Notes under the pieces: model-generated | Told to the model about the DNA's origin: nothing | Seen by the model: only the letters and a program-made list of their open reading frames with translations | The model's database searches: none | Program-made: the position numbers and the translations under genes | Source: Cyanophora paradoxa | Lineage: Eukaryota > Glaucocystophyceae > Cyanophorales > Cyanophoraceae | DNA length: 64,000 nucleotides | Reading direction: 5' to 3' | Assembly: GCA_004431415.1 (NCBI GenBank) | Contig: QPMI01000201.1 | Location: 50,998 to 114,997 of the forward strand | Part shown: positions 22,271 through 34,161 of the stretch, piece after piece | How the letters are laid out: the number at the start of each line of letters is the position of its first letter | Position numbering within the stretch: the first letter of the stretch is position 1

Positions 22271-22942
22271 GAGGCCGGGGGCCCGGCCCCCGGCGGCGCC
22301 GGGCCGCGGGCGAGGCATCGTGGCATCAACGCGACACTGCGTGGCACGCATGATGGCCGGCGCCATGGCCGCGGGCATGCGCACTGCAGCATGCTCGGAG
22401 GACATCAGATCTTTTCAAGTTTGGGCCACTGGGCCATTGCATTTTGATCATCAGATCATCAAATCATAAGGTCGATATCTATGTACATAAATGTTTGCAT
22501 TTTGTTTGCCTACCATGGTACTAGGCAACAGACTCAGAGAGACGGGTCATGGCCGTAGCCAAGACGAATCATAGCTAGAGAGACTCAAAGCTTGGTAATC
22601 ACAGGGAACTCTGACGGGCCTCTAGATCTTCTAATGGCCTGTGGCTTGAAACGCAATCACGCCAAGCGCGAATCGGAATTCGGAAAAGCGAGCGAATCGA
22701 TGAACATGCCTCTGACGCGGCTCCAGCAGGCGGAACCCGCGACCTAAATACAAACAAACATATCTATACCCCAGTAGAACACTGCACATACCCAGCCGCG
22801 AAACTACACGCACAACCCCACTGACGAACCCTCCAAAGGAAACTGCCGAACGCTATGCGCAGAAACTTGGTGCGCGAAAGCCGAAGAAGACAATTCCAAG
22901 CTGAAAATTTGGAAACGCGAGCGAGCGGGCCCCCCGAGGGGC
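22271..22942. other. intergenic region
   Basis: Starts with GC-rich, partly palindromic sequence (22265-22310), then turns AT-richer, with ATCAGATCATCAAATCATAAGG near 22445-22470. Contains the 3' end of the minus-strand cyclase gene near its right border. No gene recognised. Confidence 0.45.
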
Positions 22943-23989
22943 TCAGAAGCGGAGCCGGCTCTTCTCGGCGCTGTTGCGGCGGCCCAGGGACCCGGGGGAG
23001 TCGAGGGGCCCGCTGGGCCGGCGCACGCTGGGGCTCGGCACGGGCGAGCTGGCGGCGCTGGCCACGCAGCTGCCGGGGCCCGGGAGCACGGCGGCGAGCG
23101 TGCCGCGGATGTTCAGCTCGGCGTCCCAGTTGCCCTCCTCCTCGGGGGGCGCCGCCTGCTGCGCCCCCCGGGCGTCCCCCGGCAGCCGCCCGTTCCACAG
23201 GTACGTCCGCATCACCCCCTCCTTGCCCTTCACCTCGATGTCGCCCCGGCAGACCTGCAGAGCCGTCAGCCAAAGAGGAGGAGGTCTGTCATAAGGTCCC
23301 GAAGAAGCGCGCGTGCGGACCCAGTCGTACTTGTCGGAGAGGAGCTGGTAGGTGGCGGCCGAGGCCTGGATGCGCCCTGGGACCCCCGCGCTCTCCATCC
23401 GCGACGCCACGTTCACCGTGTCGCCCCTGCCGCCCCGTGAGCCGCGCCGCGGCGCCCCGCCCCGCGGCGTCGCCGCGCACCAGAGGTCGTAGAGGAACTT
23501 GGTGGAGCCGATGACGCCGGCCACGACGGGGCCCGAGTGCACCCCCACCCGCACGCTGATCTCCGTCCCGAACCGCCTGCCCCGCCCCGCCCCGCCCCGC
23601 TCGAATCCCGCGCAGCAGAGGGGAGGGAGAGCGTCGGGGCGCACCGGTTGAAGGCGGCGATGACCTGGACGGTGGCGATCGCGAACTCGATGGCGACGTC
23701 GGCGTGGTCGGGCCGCCGCGCCGGCACCCCCGCCGCCGCCATGTAGCAGTCCCCGATCGTCTGCGCCGCGGGGCGGACCCTCAGCCGCGGAGCGGAGCAG
23801 GCAGGGCGGCGGCGGCGCTGGGCCCCGCACCTTTATCTTCTCGCAGCCGGCGCGGGCGCAGACGTGGTCGAGGCGGGAGAAGATGCGGTTCAGCATCTGC
23901 ACGACCTCCGAGGCCGAAAGCTTCGAGGAGAGCGCCGTGAACCCTGCCGGCCGTCGTGTTGGCGGCCGGTCGGACGCGCCGCCGTGGAT

Positions 23990-24020
<31 letters not shown>

Positions 24021-26699
24021 CGGGGCTGGGGGCGGACCGACGATGTCGGCGAAGACGATCGTGGTCTCCTCGAAGAGGTCGGCGAGCGGGTTGCTGTCCG
24101 TCAGCAGCTTCGCCACGACGCTCTCCGGCAGCGTGTTCTTCAGCAGCCGGTCCGCTGCCCCCGCGCGCCGCGATGAGCGGCGCGAGCGCGGCGGGGCGGG
24201 GCGGGGCGAGGGCGGGCGCACCGAGCTGCTTCTCGCGGCGGACCTTCTGCTCGGAGACGCGGAGGGCCTGGCGGCCGCGCCACTGTGCGAGGACGGCCTC
24301 CATCGCCGCGGCGAAGCGCGCGAGGTAGAGGCGGATCTCGTCGTTGAAGAGCCGCCGCGGGTCCGAGCTGAAGGCCCCCAGGTACGCGAACGGCTCCGCC
24401 CCCGCCCCGCCCTCCCCCATCACCGCCGCCACCGCTGCGCAGCGCCGCTCAGACGCCGCTCTCTGTCGTTCGGGAAGGGCGGGGCGGGGCGGGGCGGGCG
24501 GACCGCCCGAATTGGCACCGGCGGCGAGGAGGGCGGCGGGGACGGCGAAGCGGATCTCGCGGCCGGTGTCGGCGATGTGCACGCTCCGCTCGGGGGCCGC
24601 GGCGACGAAGGCCGCCATGGTGCCGGGGCCCAGCGGCAGGCCCCGCTCCCCGCTGCCCCGCCGCGCCGGGGCCGTCGTCGCCACGAGTCCGCCCGAGTGC
24701 AGCTTGGGGCGCGGCGCCGGCTCGGCCTCGTCCCCAACCTCCTCCTCCTCCTCGTCCTCCCCGGCCGGCGCCGGGTCCGCTTGCCGCGTGCGCGTGCGCA
24801 TGGGCAGCGAGGCGGGGCCGGAGGAGGAGGAGGAGGAGGGCCCGGGGGCATGGGGCCGGGCGCGGCCGGCGGAGGCGGGCCCGCGGGCGAAGACGCCGTG
24901 GGCGAGGAAGAGAAAGTCGGCCTCGAGCACCTCCTGCGGCCCCGGGCGCGTCAGCGCCCGCGCCCGCGCCCGCCCCGCCCCGCTCGGCCCCGCCGCCGGC
25001 CGGCCGACCTGGAGGGTGGAGGCGGCGAGGTCGAGGACCTCGTCGGCGAGGTCGAGGGCCATCGCGTGGCGCGAGAAGGCCGCGATGCTCTCCTCCTGGC
25101 GCGAGCGGAAGAGCAGGTGCTTCCCCGCCGCGAAGAGCTCGATCTCCCGCACCACTGCCGGGGCGGGCGGGGCGGGCCCCACGCTCAGCGGAGGAGGGCG
25201 GCGGGGCGGGGCGGGACGGGGCGGGGCGCACCGACGGCGGCGAGGTCCTTGAGGCGGGCGACCTCCACAGGGGCGAGCTCCCGTGGCCTCCGGTCGATGA
25301 TGCACAGCGTCCCCAGGTTCGTCCCGTTCGCCGCCCGCAGCGGCGCCCCCGCGTACTGCGCACGCGCACGCCCGCCGTCGGTCCGGCGCCGGCTCCGCGG
25401 CGGGAGGCGGCGGCGGCGGCGGCGGGCGCACGAATCGGATGAAGGGGTCCCCGGTGACGAGCGCTGCGGGCGGGCTTCGGGTCGGCTCCGGGCGGGAGAG
25501 GGCGGGGAGGGGCGGGCGGGCGGGCGGGGCGGACGGTTGTTGGCGAAGCGCCAGTCCTGGGTCGCGTCATTGATGATCAATGCGTTGCTGTCCTTCTGCA
25601 GGATCGCGTGCCTGCACAGCGCCAGGCCCCGGGGGCGTCGGCCTCGGCCCTCGCCCCGCGAGGCCGGTCGGGGGCGGCCGGGCGGCCGGGGGAAACGGAC
25701 CCGCAGAAGGAGATGTCGCGGCCCGTCTCGAAGCACCCGAGGCCCTCGACGGCCTTGAACCACTGCCGGTTCGCGTCCACCAGCGAGACCAGCGCGATCG
25801 GCACCTGGAAGAGCCCCTTGGCCATCTGCACGATCCTGCGCCGCGCCGCGCCCCGCCCGCTCACGCCCGCTCGCCCCGGGGCCAGGCCAGGCCCGGCCCG
25901 GCCCGCGCGGGCGGGCGGCGCCCCGCACCTCGAGAAGTTGTTGTCGAGGCCCGAGTCCAGGATGTTGTAGGCCCAGAGGGTCTGCAGGGCGGGGCGGGGC
26001 GTCTCAGGCGCCGGCGGCAGCGCGGGGCTCGGGCGGCGGCGGCGGCGCGAGCGCGCCTTGATCCGTTCCTCCTCGTTGTCCGGGACGGGCGGGGCGAGGA
26101 ACTCGTCGAAGCGCTCCAAGCCCTCGGGCATCGGCGGCGGCTCCGAGCCTGGGAGCGCCAACGTCCGTGAGGCGGCGGACTGAGGCGGCGGGGCGAGGGC
26201 GAGACGCACTCACGCCGACGCCGCGGGCGTACGAGGCGACGAACTCCTTGACGCGGGAAGAGGTGCGGACGAGCTGCACAAGATGCTCAAGGTTGGCCCC
26301 CTTCGACATCTGGCCAAAGTAGAGCGAGGCCCGGAACTCTCTGTTCGTGCTCCGGCTCGCCCGCAGCTCCCGCGCCCGCGGCGACTCCCCGTCTGAATCA
26401 TCGGTCGATCGTGCCGACGCCCGCGGCGGCAGGCTCGCCACCAGTAGCTCCCCGTTCGGCAAGTTGGGGTCTGACGGCACGTGCGGCTCCGCCTTGGGCC
26501 GCAGCTCCGGCGTGTGGCTACCAGTTGAGCTACCCGCCGCCAGGCCCAGATGGACGGTCTGCACCGCCAATGCGGAGCTGGGCTGGCGGACCGCGTGCGC
26601 CTCGTCAGAATCGTGCGCGAGCTTTGCGGAGCCCGCCGGATTCCGAGCGGATGGCGAGGCTGCTCTTACGCCGCTCCGGCTGCTGCAGGCGGCGCCCAT
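22943..26699 (-). CDS. GAF-domain class III adenylate cyclase with lipidation-type N terminus
   Basis: Makes cyclic AMP. The start at 26699 reads MGAACSSRSG: Gly2 with Ser6 fits N-myristoylation and Cys5 palmitoylation, so the enzyme is probably membrane-bound. Next are a Ser/Pro-rich linker, a short helical segment (LVQLVRTSSRVKEFVASYAR), and a GAF domain over several exons: LFQVPIALVSLVDANRQWFK, GRDISFCG, NALIINDATQDWRFANN and AGAPLRAANGTNLGTLCIID. An acidic linker (EDEEEEEVGDEAE) follows. The C-terminal catalytic domain has KNTLPESVVAKLLTDSNPLA, FEETTIVFADIVG (metal Asp), the second metal Asp in TIGDCYMAAAGVP and VGVHSGPVVAGVIG. Lys in CEKIK and Asp in FLYDLWGDTVNVASRMES favour ATP over GTP. 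A 31-G run (23990-24020) sits in one intron. Stop TGA at 22945-22943. About 13 exons. Confidence 0.87.
23990..24020 (+). repeat. poly-G run of 31 bases in a cyclase intron
   Basis: Uninterrupted G run; poly-C in the transcript, within the intron following FADIVG. The exact length is likely to be uncertain in sequencing. Confidence 0.95.
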
Positions 26700-27084
26700 C
26701 GAGGCTGATGATTGAGCACGTCAAGCAGAAGAGGTCGGGTGCCGGTCCGGGGTCTCCTTCGCGTCCACCGCGAAACGCTCCACTCCCGTCAAGGCCGCGC
26801 CGGTCGGGTCAGCGCGGTGCGTGCGGCACAAAAGAGAGCTTCCAATCACAAGCTGATTCTAAAGACCCCCAAAAGTGAAGGCGATCAGCCGCCGGTGCTG
26901 CTGCGCGCGATCCACCGTGCTGGCGCGATCCAGATGACCGCAGTCCACGCTTAGCTGGTCGGAAGCACGCGCTCCGGCCCCGGCCCGCGATGCCTGTGTG
27001 CGGCGTCGACACGCGTACGCGTAGGCGCTGCTCTCGGCCAGGCTGCTGCCGGCGGGAGGCCAGCCTCACTGAGTCAGCCGCAGG
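26700..27084. other. 5' flank of the cyclase gene
   Basis: GC-rich, no coding signal on either strand that splices into a family I know. Probably promoter and leader of the minus-strand cyclase. Confidence 0.4.
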
Positions 27085-27520
27085 CCCGCAGCCAGGGCTG
27101 TCAAAATTTTACCCCCCCAAAATGGACCAGAAAAGTTTGAGGAATATTCCGGGAACGTTCCCATAAAATTCCACCATACAAAGTCCTGGAAAATTCTCAA
27201 TACCATGCGTTGCGCACCGCAGACACACGTTCAAAGCTACAAAGCACTAAGATAACATCACAATTAGCATTCTGAAAGACACTACACAGCCTTCTTGAGC
27301 TTGGAGACGGAAATGCAAGGCTCATAGTGGGGTCAGGAGGGGGGGGAGGGGGCGCAGAAAAGGGATCATCGGATGAAAATGAATAAAATAATGATTAAAT
27401 TATATTCAATTTCCTAAACTTTTCCCCCTTCACACGGGACCCGAAATTTTTCCCAAAAATTTCTAATATTCCGGGAACGTTCCAGGCTGGAATATTCCGA
27501 CTGACAGCCCTGCCCGCAGC
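27085..27520. mobile_element. hAT-superfamily miniature inverted-repeat element (non-autonomous) with 8-bp target duplication
   Basis: Element proper is 27093-27512 (420 bp). Ends are perfect 11-bp inverted repeats, CAGGGCTGTCA at 27093-27103 and its complement at 27502-27512. Flanking both ends is the same 8-mer, CCCGCAGC (27085-27092 and 27513-27520), the target-site duplication length made by hAT transposases, whose termini commonly begin CAGGG. The interior is AT-rich and non-coding, strongly different from its surroundings. It carries subterminal copies of AATATTCCGGGAACGTTCC (27143-27161 and 27465-27483) that could be transposase-binding sites. There is no transposase gene, so it would move only in trans. 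Confidence 0.9.
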
Positions 27521-28064
27521 TGCAGGCTGCAGCGCTGGCGCTAGCACTGTAGAAAGCAGTAGACCAAGCCCAGGAAGGCTTGGACTCTAGCCTTGGAGCC
27601 TTCAAGGGGCTTGGCGGCGAGCCTTGCTAAAAAAACCAAGCGATTCAGGACAAAAAACCCAAAAATAAATTGCACTGTCTCCGCATCTGCATGACGTGAC
27701 AACAACAGCGCTGGTACCCCACCGGTAAGCTGCGGCGTGCGCCCGACGTCGACCGGCGACGTCGACCCGAGCGGCCGCCGCGCGGGGCCGCCGCCGAGAG
27801 GCCCGCGCGTGGGACGTCCGACGGTCGACGGGCGCGCGGGACACCGGACACTACCTTAGTACCGGCCGGCCGCGGGCTGGGGTATCGGAGGCGGATTCGG
27901 CGCCGGCCCAGCGCTAGCAGCTGCAGCCGCCGGCGCCAGCGCCGGCGCTGCGGCGGAACAACCGGTGCGGCCGACCAGCCTGGCAGGGGCCAGGCCGGCG
28001 CCGGGCGGGGATTTGTCCTTTTCGCGAAGTTGGCCGCACCCCGAAGAGCCGCCGAGCCTCCCCC
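27521..28064. other. intergenic region
   Basis: Begins with GCTGCAGGCTGCAGCGCTGG-like sequence, then a mixed segment and a GC-rich part (27720-28064) full of short palindromes such as GTCGACCGGCGACGTCGAC. It holds the 3' end of the minus-strand RRM/RS gene. No gene recognised. Confidence 0.4.
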
Positions 28065-31000
28065 TCAAGCGGCGCCGGCGCGGGGGTCGGGCAGGGCGGC
28101 CGGCGGCCCGTCGCCGGCGCCCTCGAGGGCGGCGAGGCGGGCGTGAAGGGCTGCCAGGCGCCCCTCGAGGGCATCCCCCCGCTCCCGCTCCGCAAAGTAC
28201 AGCCGCTTCACCCGCTCGTACCTGCACGCCCGCCCCCAAGCGCGCCACCCCGTCAGATCTGCACGCAGCCGCCCCGCCCCCGCGGCCGGCGCACTTGGGT
28301 AGAGGAACGAGGGGGAGGCCGGACGCGTCCTGCGCGAGTCGCTCCATCTCCTGCGGGGCGGGGCGGCTCGGGGGGCGCAGCCGGGGGCCGGGGCGCGAGG
28401 GGAGCTCGAGCGCGCACGGCGGCGAGCGCGGCGTAGAGGGACCGCAGCTCCGCCCGCTGCCCCGCCTCCTCCTCCGCCTGCCCCGCCCCGCCCGGGCCCC
28501 GTCACGCCCGCCCCCGCAACGCCGGCGCCGGGGCGGGCGGGGCGCCTTCTTCCGCGCGCCGGCCGCCTCGGCCTCGGCGGCGCGGCGGGCCGCCTCGGCC
28601 CGCTCCAGCGCCGCCTCGGCCGCCCTGCGCCCCTCCTCGGCCCGCCCGAGCTGCCCCTCCAGCTCCGCGACCCTGCCGGGCGGGGCGTCAGGCCGGCCGG
28701 TGGGTGGTCAAAGGGACCGCGGCCGGCCCCGCACCTGCTGGCCTCGGCGCCGGGGGAGGCGTGGGATCGGCTGCCGGCGCGGGGCGGGGCCTCGCCGCGC
28801 GGGGCCCAGGGCGAGGCGGCCGGGGAGTGCGACTGGGGCGTCAGCGGGCCGGGGTGCGCCGGCGTCGAGGGCCCGTCCCCCGCAGAGGTCGCGGCCGGCC
28901 CCGGCGCCTCCTGCCACCCGGAGCGCCTCAGGAACGGCGGGAACGGGCGCTCGAGAGGCGCGGGCGGGGCACCTGCGGCACCGGCGGGGCGGGCGGGGCC
29001 GCCTCCTCGCGATTGAGAGCAGTGGCCGGCTCCTGCTCGCGGGGCCGCTCGGGCCCGCCGCGTCGCGGCCGCGCTCCTCCCGCTCCGCCTCCCGGCCCCG
29101 TTCCGAGTCGCGCGGTCGATCCCGCTCGCGCTCCCGCTCCCGCTCCCGCTCGCGCCCCCGCTCGGGCTCGCGCCCCCGCTCGGGCTCGCGTCCGCGCCCT
29201 CGCTCGTCTCCGGAACGGTCTGCCCGCCGCGGGGAGCGCTCTCGTTCTCGCGGCCGAGCGGGGACCTGCGCCGCCGTCAGCCGCCGGGCGGGCGAGCGTG
29301 CCGCAGCGCCTCCTTTTGAAACCGCGCACCGAGTGCGTCGCCCCGGGGGCTCCGCGAGCGGCGCCCCGGCGGGCTGCGGGAACGCCGCTTCCGCGAGAGG
29401 GAACCGGACCGGGACCGGGAGCGGGAGCGGGGCCGGGGCCCCCGGCGGCCCCCGGCGACCGCGACCGCGAGCGAGAGCGGCCGGCCGGCGAGCTCCGCCG
29501 CCGCTTTCTGTCCGGTCCATCCCGGTCCCGCTCGCGCTCGCGCTCGCGCTCCGCTGGCCGGTCGGGCCGAATGCCGCGCAACGCCCGCGCGCCGATGCCG
29601 TTGTCGTGGAGGATCCTGCACACGGTCCTGCGCGGCCCGCGCTCGGGCCGGCGCCGGCGGCGGGAGGGCGGGCGGCGGGTCGCGCACCGCCCGACGAGCG
29701 CGTTGCCGGCGCGGACAGCGTTCGCACAGTCCGCCGCGCGAGTGAACTCGACGGCGACGCCCCTGGGGCCCCGCATGATCGAGCGCCCCAGCGGCCCGAA
29801 CCTGCGCGGATCCAACCTCGAACCGGCGCCGCCGGGGGAGGGGCAGGGCAAGCCGGGCGGGCGGCGCGCACCGCTCGAGGGCGGTTCGGACCTCCGACTC
29901 CCTCAGCTCGGAGGCGCCGCCCTGCGCCGTGACGTACACTACGCGGCCCTCCAGCTCGTCCCGCCCCCGCTCCGCGCTCCCCTCGCCGCTCCGCTCCCGG
30001 CCCCGCTCGCCCTCTCCCCGCTGCTCGGCGGCCGTCGCCGGCGCGTCCCCCGACCCCCGCGCGGAGCTCTCCCGCCGCTCGGGCGGGGACCCCTCGATGC
30101 GGCGCTCCGGGGGCGGGCCGCCCGAGCCGAAGGGGCCCGGCCTCCTCAGTACGGCCAAGTTGCGGTGGACGATTTGCGCGTGGAGCAGGCAGCCGCGCAT
30201 GTGCGGCACGCTCAGCAGCTGCAGCCTGCGACCGCCGTGGGCTCGAGCGCCGCCGGAGCGGCGTGCCCCCGGCGCCGAGCTCACCAGGCGAACATGGCCT
30301 CGCCGACAGTGCAGTACGCGACGCGGGCGGTCTGGTTCGCGCCGCCCTGCGGCGCAGGGAGACTCATGTCCGCGATCCGGCCCCACCGCGTGAGCGCCCG
30401 CTTCAGTTCCAGGATAGCGTCCCCCTCCGCCCAGTCGACGCCTTGGACGACTGCGGCGGGGCGGGGGATGAGAAGCAGGCAAGGCCGCGGCATCGCGGGG
30501 TGCGCGCGCCTCCGAGATCGATGGCGAGCTCGCTAGACAGGTCGTCCAGCGTGGGCGATGTGGCCAATCCCCAGAGCGGCATGTGGGCAGCGAGCACGCA
30601 GTTGAGGTAGTACGTGAAGTTCTGGTCGGACTGCGCCTGCATTCGGAGAGGGCCGGAGAATCGCGCATTGATTGGTAAGAGCGCACCGGAAGCGATGCCG
30701 GGAAGAAGGCCACGAGCCGCCCGAGAACGCCACTGTCATCATGGCGGTCCGCTCTCGCGCGGATCTCGCCTGCACGACGGCTAAGAGCGCGTGGCGTACG
30801 CGAAAGGTACGCTTCGCACCAGCGATCTCGACCGAGCTGAACAGTAACTCGGCCTCCGTCGGCGGCTCGAGCACGCGAAGGCTGACGATCTCGCAGGGCG
30901 CACAAAACGCACGTAAATGCGTCTCTATTACAGCTGGCGGCAGCGCGACCTTGGCTCCTGCGAATTGGAACCGCAGGCATGCGGCTGCTCCAGCCGCACC

Positions 31001-31066
31001 ATCCATCGATCCGAGAGCTCTGCGGCTGTCGCCTCGACTCGGCGACGCGGCTAGCGCTCTTTCCAA
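28065..31066 (-). CDS. RNA-binding protein with RRM-like segments, RS/ER-rich domain and C-terminal coiled coil
   Basis: Probably a nuclear splicing or mRNA-processing factor. The first exon (from 31066) has VIETHLRAFCAPCEIVSLRV followed by EPPTEAELLFSSVEIA, an RRM-like beta-alpha-beta. A middle exon has VVQGVDWAEGDAILELKRAL, then RWGRIADMSLPAP and QTARVAYCTVGEAMFA, a second RRM-like unit. ELEGRVVYVTAQGGASELRE and RSIMRGPRGVAVEFTRAADC look like a third. The central part is RS/ER repeat-rich (RSRSRSPG; runs of RERERER and PERGRE), typical of SR-type proteins. Exons from about 28700 down give an Ala/Glu coiled coil (VAELEGQLGRAEEGRRAAEA; EGRLAALHARLAALEG) to a stop at 28065. I treat it as one gene; the coiled-coil part could be separate. 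RRM assignment rests on pattern only. Confidence 0.6.
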
Positions 31067-31350
31067 CGATGCCCCGCTTCGGAGCGCCTCGCGCGCTGAC
31101 CGCTGCTCAGCGGCTCCAATCTGCCGCAGTGCAAGCTGCGCCTTCCCGCACCCCTACCCCTCCCGACCGGCCAGACCGGGCCAGTGTCCTTGAGCCAGCG
31201 CGTGCCACCAGCCAAGACTTGCGGCGAACTCCTCCTCCATTGCATCAGCGTTCTGGCAGCCCGCCGGCAGCGCGCTCCGTGGGCCGAGAACGACGTGCAA
31301 GCTCCGGCGAACGCAGACGGTCCTAGGCCTGTGCTAGCCCACTGCTAGGC
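31067..31350. other. short intergenic region between two minus-strand genes
   Basis: Contains the 3' flank of the PPR gene, with repeated CTAGGCCT-like palindromes (31323-31353), and the promoter of the RRM/RS gene. Confidence 0.4.
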
Positions 31351-34161
31351 CTAGGCGGCGGGGCGGGCGGGGAGCTCGGCGCGGGCGCGCTCGACGAGGG
31401 CCCAGAAGGACATCTTGGCGGTGAAGTTGGTCTCGGGGTCCAGCACCTCCGCCAGGTCCAGCGCCATCTGCCGCGGCGTGAGCTGACTTTAAAAAGAGGG
31501 GCGGGCGGGGCGGGCGGGGCGGGCGGGCGTGCCTGGAGGTCGGCGGCGGCGACGCACTGGACGACGAGCGGGGAGATGACGGAGGTGTCGAGGGCGCCGG
31601 CGGGGACCTCCTCCCGCACGTGCGCCACCGCCTCCGGCAGCCGCCCCGCCCGCACCAGCGCCAGCACCACCGCCGAGTGCACGCGCCGCGCCACGCCCTC
31701 CGCCACCGACGGGCTCGCCGCCGCCGCCGCCGAGGCCGGGGCGCCCTTCTTGGGGATGAGGCGGCGCGCGGCGAGCTCCTGGACGAGCCCGCGGGCCTCC
31801 TCCACGAGCGGCGGGGTCGCCCGGCACAGCGCGTCCACCGCCGACGCGTAGTGGTCCGCCCCGGCCTCCACCCCGTACTGCGAGGGATTCAAGGCGCGGA
31901 GCGGAGCCGGCACCCAAGGGCGCGGGCGCACGCGGGAGTCCATGTCGCGCAGGAGGGCGAGGGCGGCGGGGCCGTCCCGGGCGCGCGCGCAGGCGCCCAG
32001 GAGGCCTCCCAGCGTGCGCGCGTCCGGCCGCATCCCCGCCGTCGTCATGTCGTCCAGCGTCTGGCGCCGGCGTGGGCGAGGGGGAGGGCGGGCGGGCGGG
32101 GAGGTGCGGGGCGGCGGACGCGGCGGGCGGAGTCGATGTCGTGATCGCGAGCGAAGGCCTCCACCATCAGGCTCCACGTGATCACCGAGTCCGGGATCTG
32201 GCGCCGCCCGCGCTCAGCAGGCGGGCGGGCGGGCGGGCGGGCGGAGGGCCGGAGGCAGCAGAAAGGCGGCCCCGCACGTTGCGCTCGCGCATCTCGGCGC
32301 GCAGCTCGGCCACGCGGCCCGAGTCGCGCTTCCTCGCGTAGCCCTTCATGAGGACGCCGTAGGCCTCGACCTGCACGTGGGCGCAGGCCCGGCAGCCTCA
32401 GCGGGGCGGCCCAAGCAGGTGGGGCGGGGCGGGGCGCGCGGTGGGGCGGAAGCCAGCGTCGATCATCTGGTTCCAGATGACCTCGGCGCCCGCCACGTCG
32501 CCCCGCTTCACGTGCGCCAGCATCCGCCCGTTGAACGTCACCGCGTCCGGCCTGCCGAGGCCGACCCGGCCGCCGGCGCCGCCGTCAGCGGGCGGGGCGT
32601 GGCTGCGCGGTGTGGAGAAGGCACCGAATGCCGGCGGAGCGCATCTCGGCGAGGATGGCGTCGACGGCGGCGCCGTCCCCGCGCCGCGCGGCCTCCGAGA
32701 TGAAGAGGTTGTAGAGGGCCGCGTTCGCGGGCACCCCCGCCGCCTTCATCTCCCGCCGGTACCCCAGCGCCTGCGCCCGCCCGCCGCGCGCCCCCTCGGA
32801 CGGCGCCCGGGAGGCCGCCGTGGATGGCGGGCTGGCGCACGCGCTCGGGGTCGCCGGCGCGGATGCAGCCGTCGATGAGCGACGTGAAGATGTACACGTT
32901 CTCCTCCAGCTGCACGCGCCGAGCCAATCGTGAGGCAGCGCCGGCGGGGGCGCCGGGCGGGGCGGGCGGGGCGGACCCCGAGCTCGCGCATCTCGCCACG
33001 GAGGCGCTCGACGGTCTCGAAGTCGCCGCGGCGCGCGTAGCCGTCGATGCGGGAGGCGAAGGTCGTCGTGTCGGGGGCGAGCCCCGCGGCGCGCATCTCC
33101 TCGAACGTCTCCTGAGCGCGCTCGTGCTCGCCCCGCTTGTGGTACGCGTCGATCAGCGTGTTGTACACCGTCGTGTCCTCCTGCGCCGGCCTCAGCCCCA
33201 TTTGGGCGGGGGGGGGAGGGGCCCCGCACCTCGAACCCCGCGGCCCGCATCCGCTCGCGCAGCTCCTGTGCCCGGTCGAACTTGCCCTGTCTGCGGTCGG
33301 GCAGCGTCGAGGCGGCTCTCTGGGGAGGCCGGCGCGTGCGGGGGCGGGGGCGGGGGCGGGGGCAGGGCGGGCCTGCAGAAGATGCCGATGAGCGTGCTAA
33401 AGAGGAAGAGGTCCTCCTTGAGGCCGAGCTTGCGCATCTCCTCCCAGGCGTCGAGGGCCTGCCGGTACATCCGCTGCCGCGCGTACGCCGCGATCACCGC
33501 GTTGTAGTACCGCACGTTCGCCTGCACGCCGCTGTCCCGCATCTCCTTCGTCCGGAAGCGCATCGCAAGCTCGTCCCTCCGCAGCATGATGAAGCCCCGC
33601 ACCAGCAGCGAGAAGGTCACCACGTTCGGCTGCACCTCAGCGTTCTGCGCAGGGCGCCCTGTCGGGTGGTGCGTACGGCCCATGGCGAATGCCGAGAGTA
33701 CCTTCATGTCACGCCAGGCGTTTAGAGCGCCCTGGCAGTCCCGCCGCCTGAACGCCGCGTCGATCTTGTTGTTCCACGCTCGCACGGGCTCTGCCGCGCG
33801 CTTCTCGGGTGCCGAGGCGCTGGCGACGACCCGCGACGCGCAACACGGCATCCACTGTTCCCGCGTCCTTCCGGAAGCCCGAGCCGCTGCGGCACCGAGC
33901 AGCTGCCGGGACGACACTAGCAGCGCCTCGCCCGCCGCGTCCGCCTCTGCCGCCTGCCAGAGCAGCCTCCTCGGGCGCAAGCCGCGCCTCGAAGGCGGGG
34001 CGATCTGACGGCCCGGGGGCGGCACCTGGGGCTGCGCTTAGCGCTCGGCGTGTGCGACGGCCGGCGTCACGGCGCACCGCGGCGGATGGCCCTGGACCGA
34101 TAAGATTGCGAGAGGCGAGCGCGTGCACCGCCGACGCCGCGGCCGGCACGGCGAAGAGCAT
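31351..34161 (-). CDS. pentatricopeptide-repeat (PPR) protein, organelle-targeted
   Basis: Sequence-specific RNA-binding helical-repeat protein acting on plastid or mitochondrial transcripts. Exon 1 starts at 34161 with a presequence-like leader (MLFAVPAAASAVHALASRNL, Phe at position 3, then an Arg/Ala-rich run). It splices into ADAAGEALLVSSRQLLGAAA. PPR motifs follow: WNNKIDAAFRRRDCQGALNA, VVTFSLLVRGFIMLRRDELA, YYNAVIAAYARQRMYRQALD, LFLFSTLIGIF, TTVYNTLIDAYHKRGEHERA, TTFASRIDGYARRGDFETVE, and further units (VYIFTSLIDGCIRAG; ALYNLFISEAARRGDGAAVD) towards the 3' end. The last exon ends VERARAELPARPAA, TAG at 31353-31351. No DYW or SMR domain seen. Introns are the GC-rich type. Divergent from psbU across 240 bases, which fits a plastid role but does not prove it. 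Confidence 0.85.

Noticed and set aside
24420-25758. Plus-strand Arg/Gly-rich open frames opposite the cyclase gene
   Set aside because: No recognisable domain; the minus strand has GAF and cyclase motifs with consistent splice sites.
26510-26536. tRNA-like sequence (GGCTACCAGTTGAGCTACCC resembles a tRNA D-arm region)
   Set aside because: No matching acceptor, anticodon or T arm around it, and it lies inside the first coding exon of the cyclase gene.
27141-27161. Heat-shock element (GAATATTC and GGAACGTTCC modules)
   Set aside because: The spacing is irregular and the motif recurs subterminally inside the transposable element, where a transposase-binding role is more likely.
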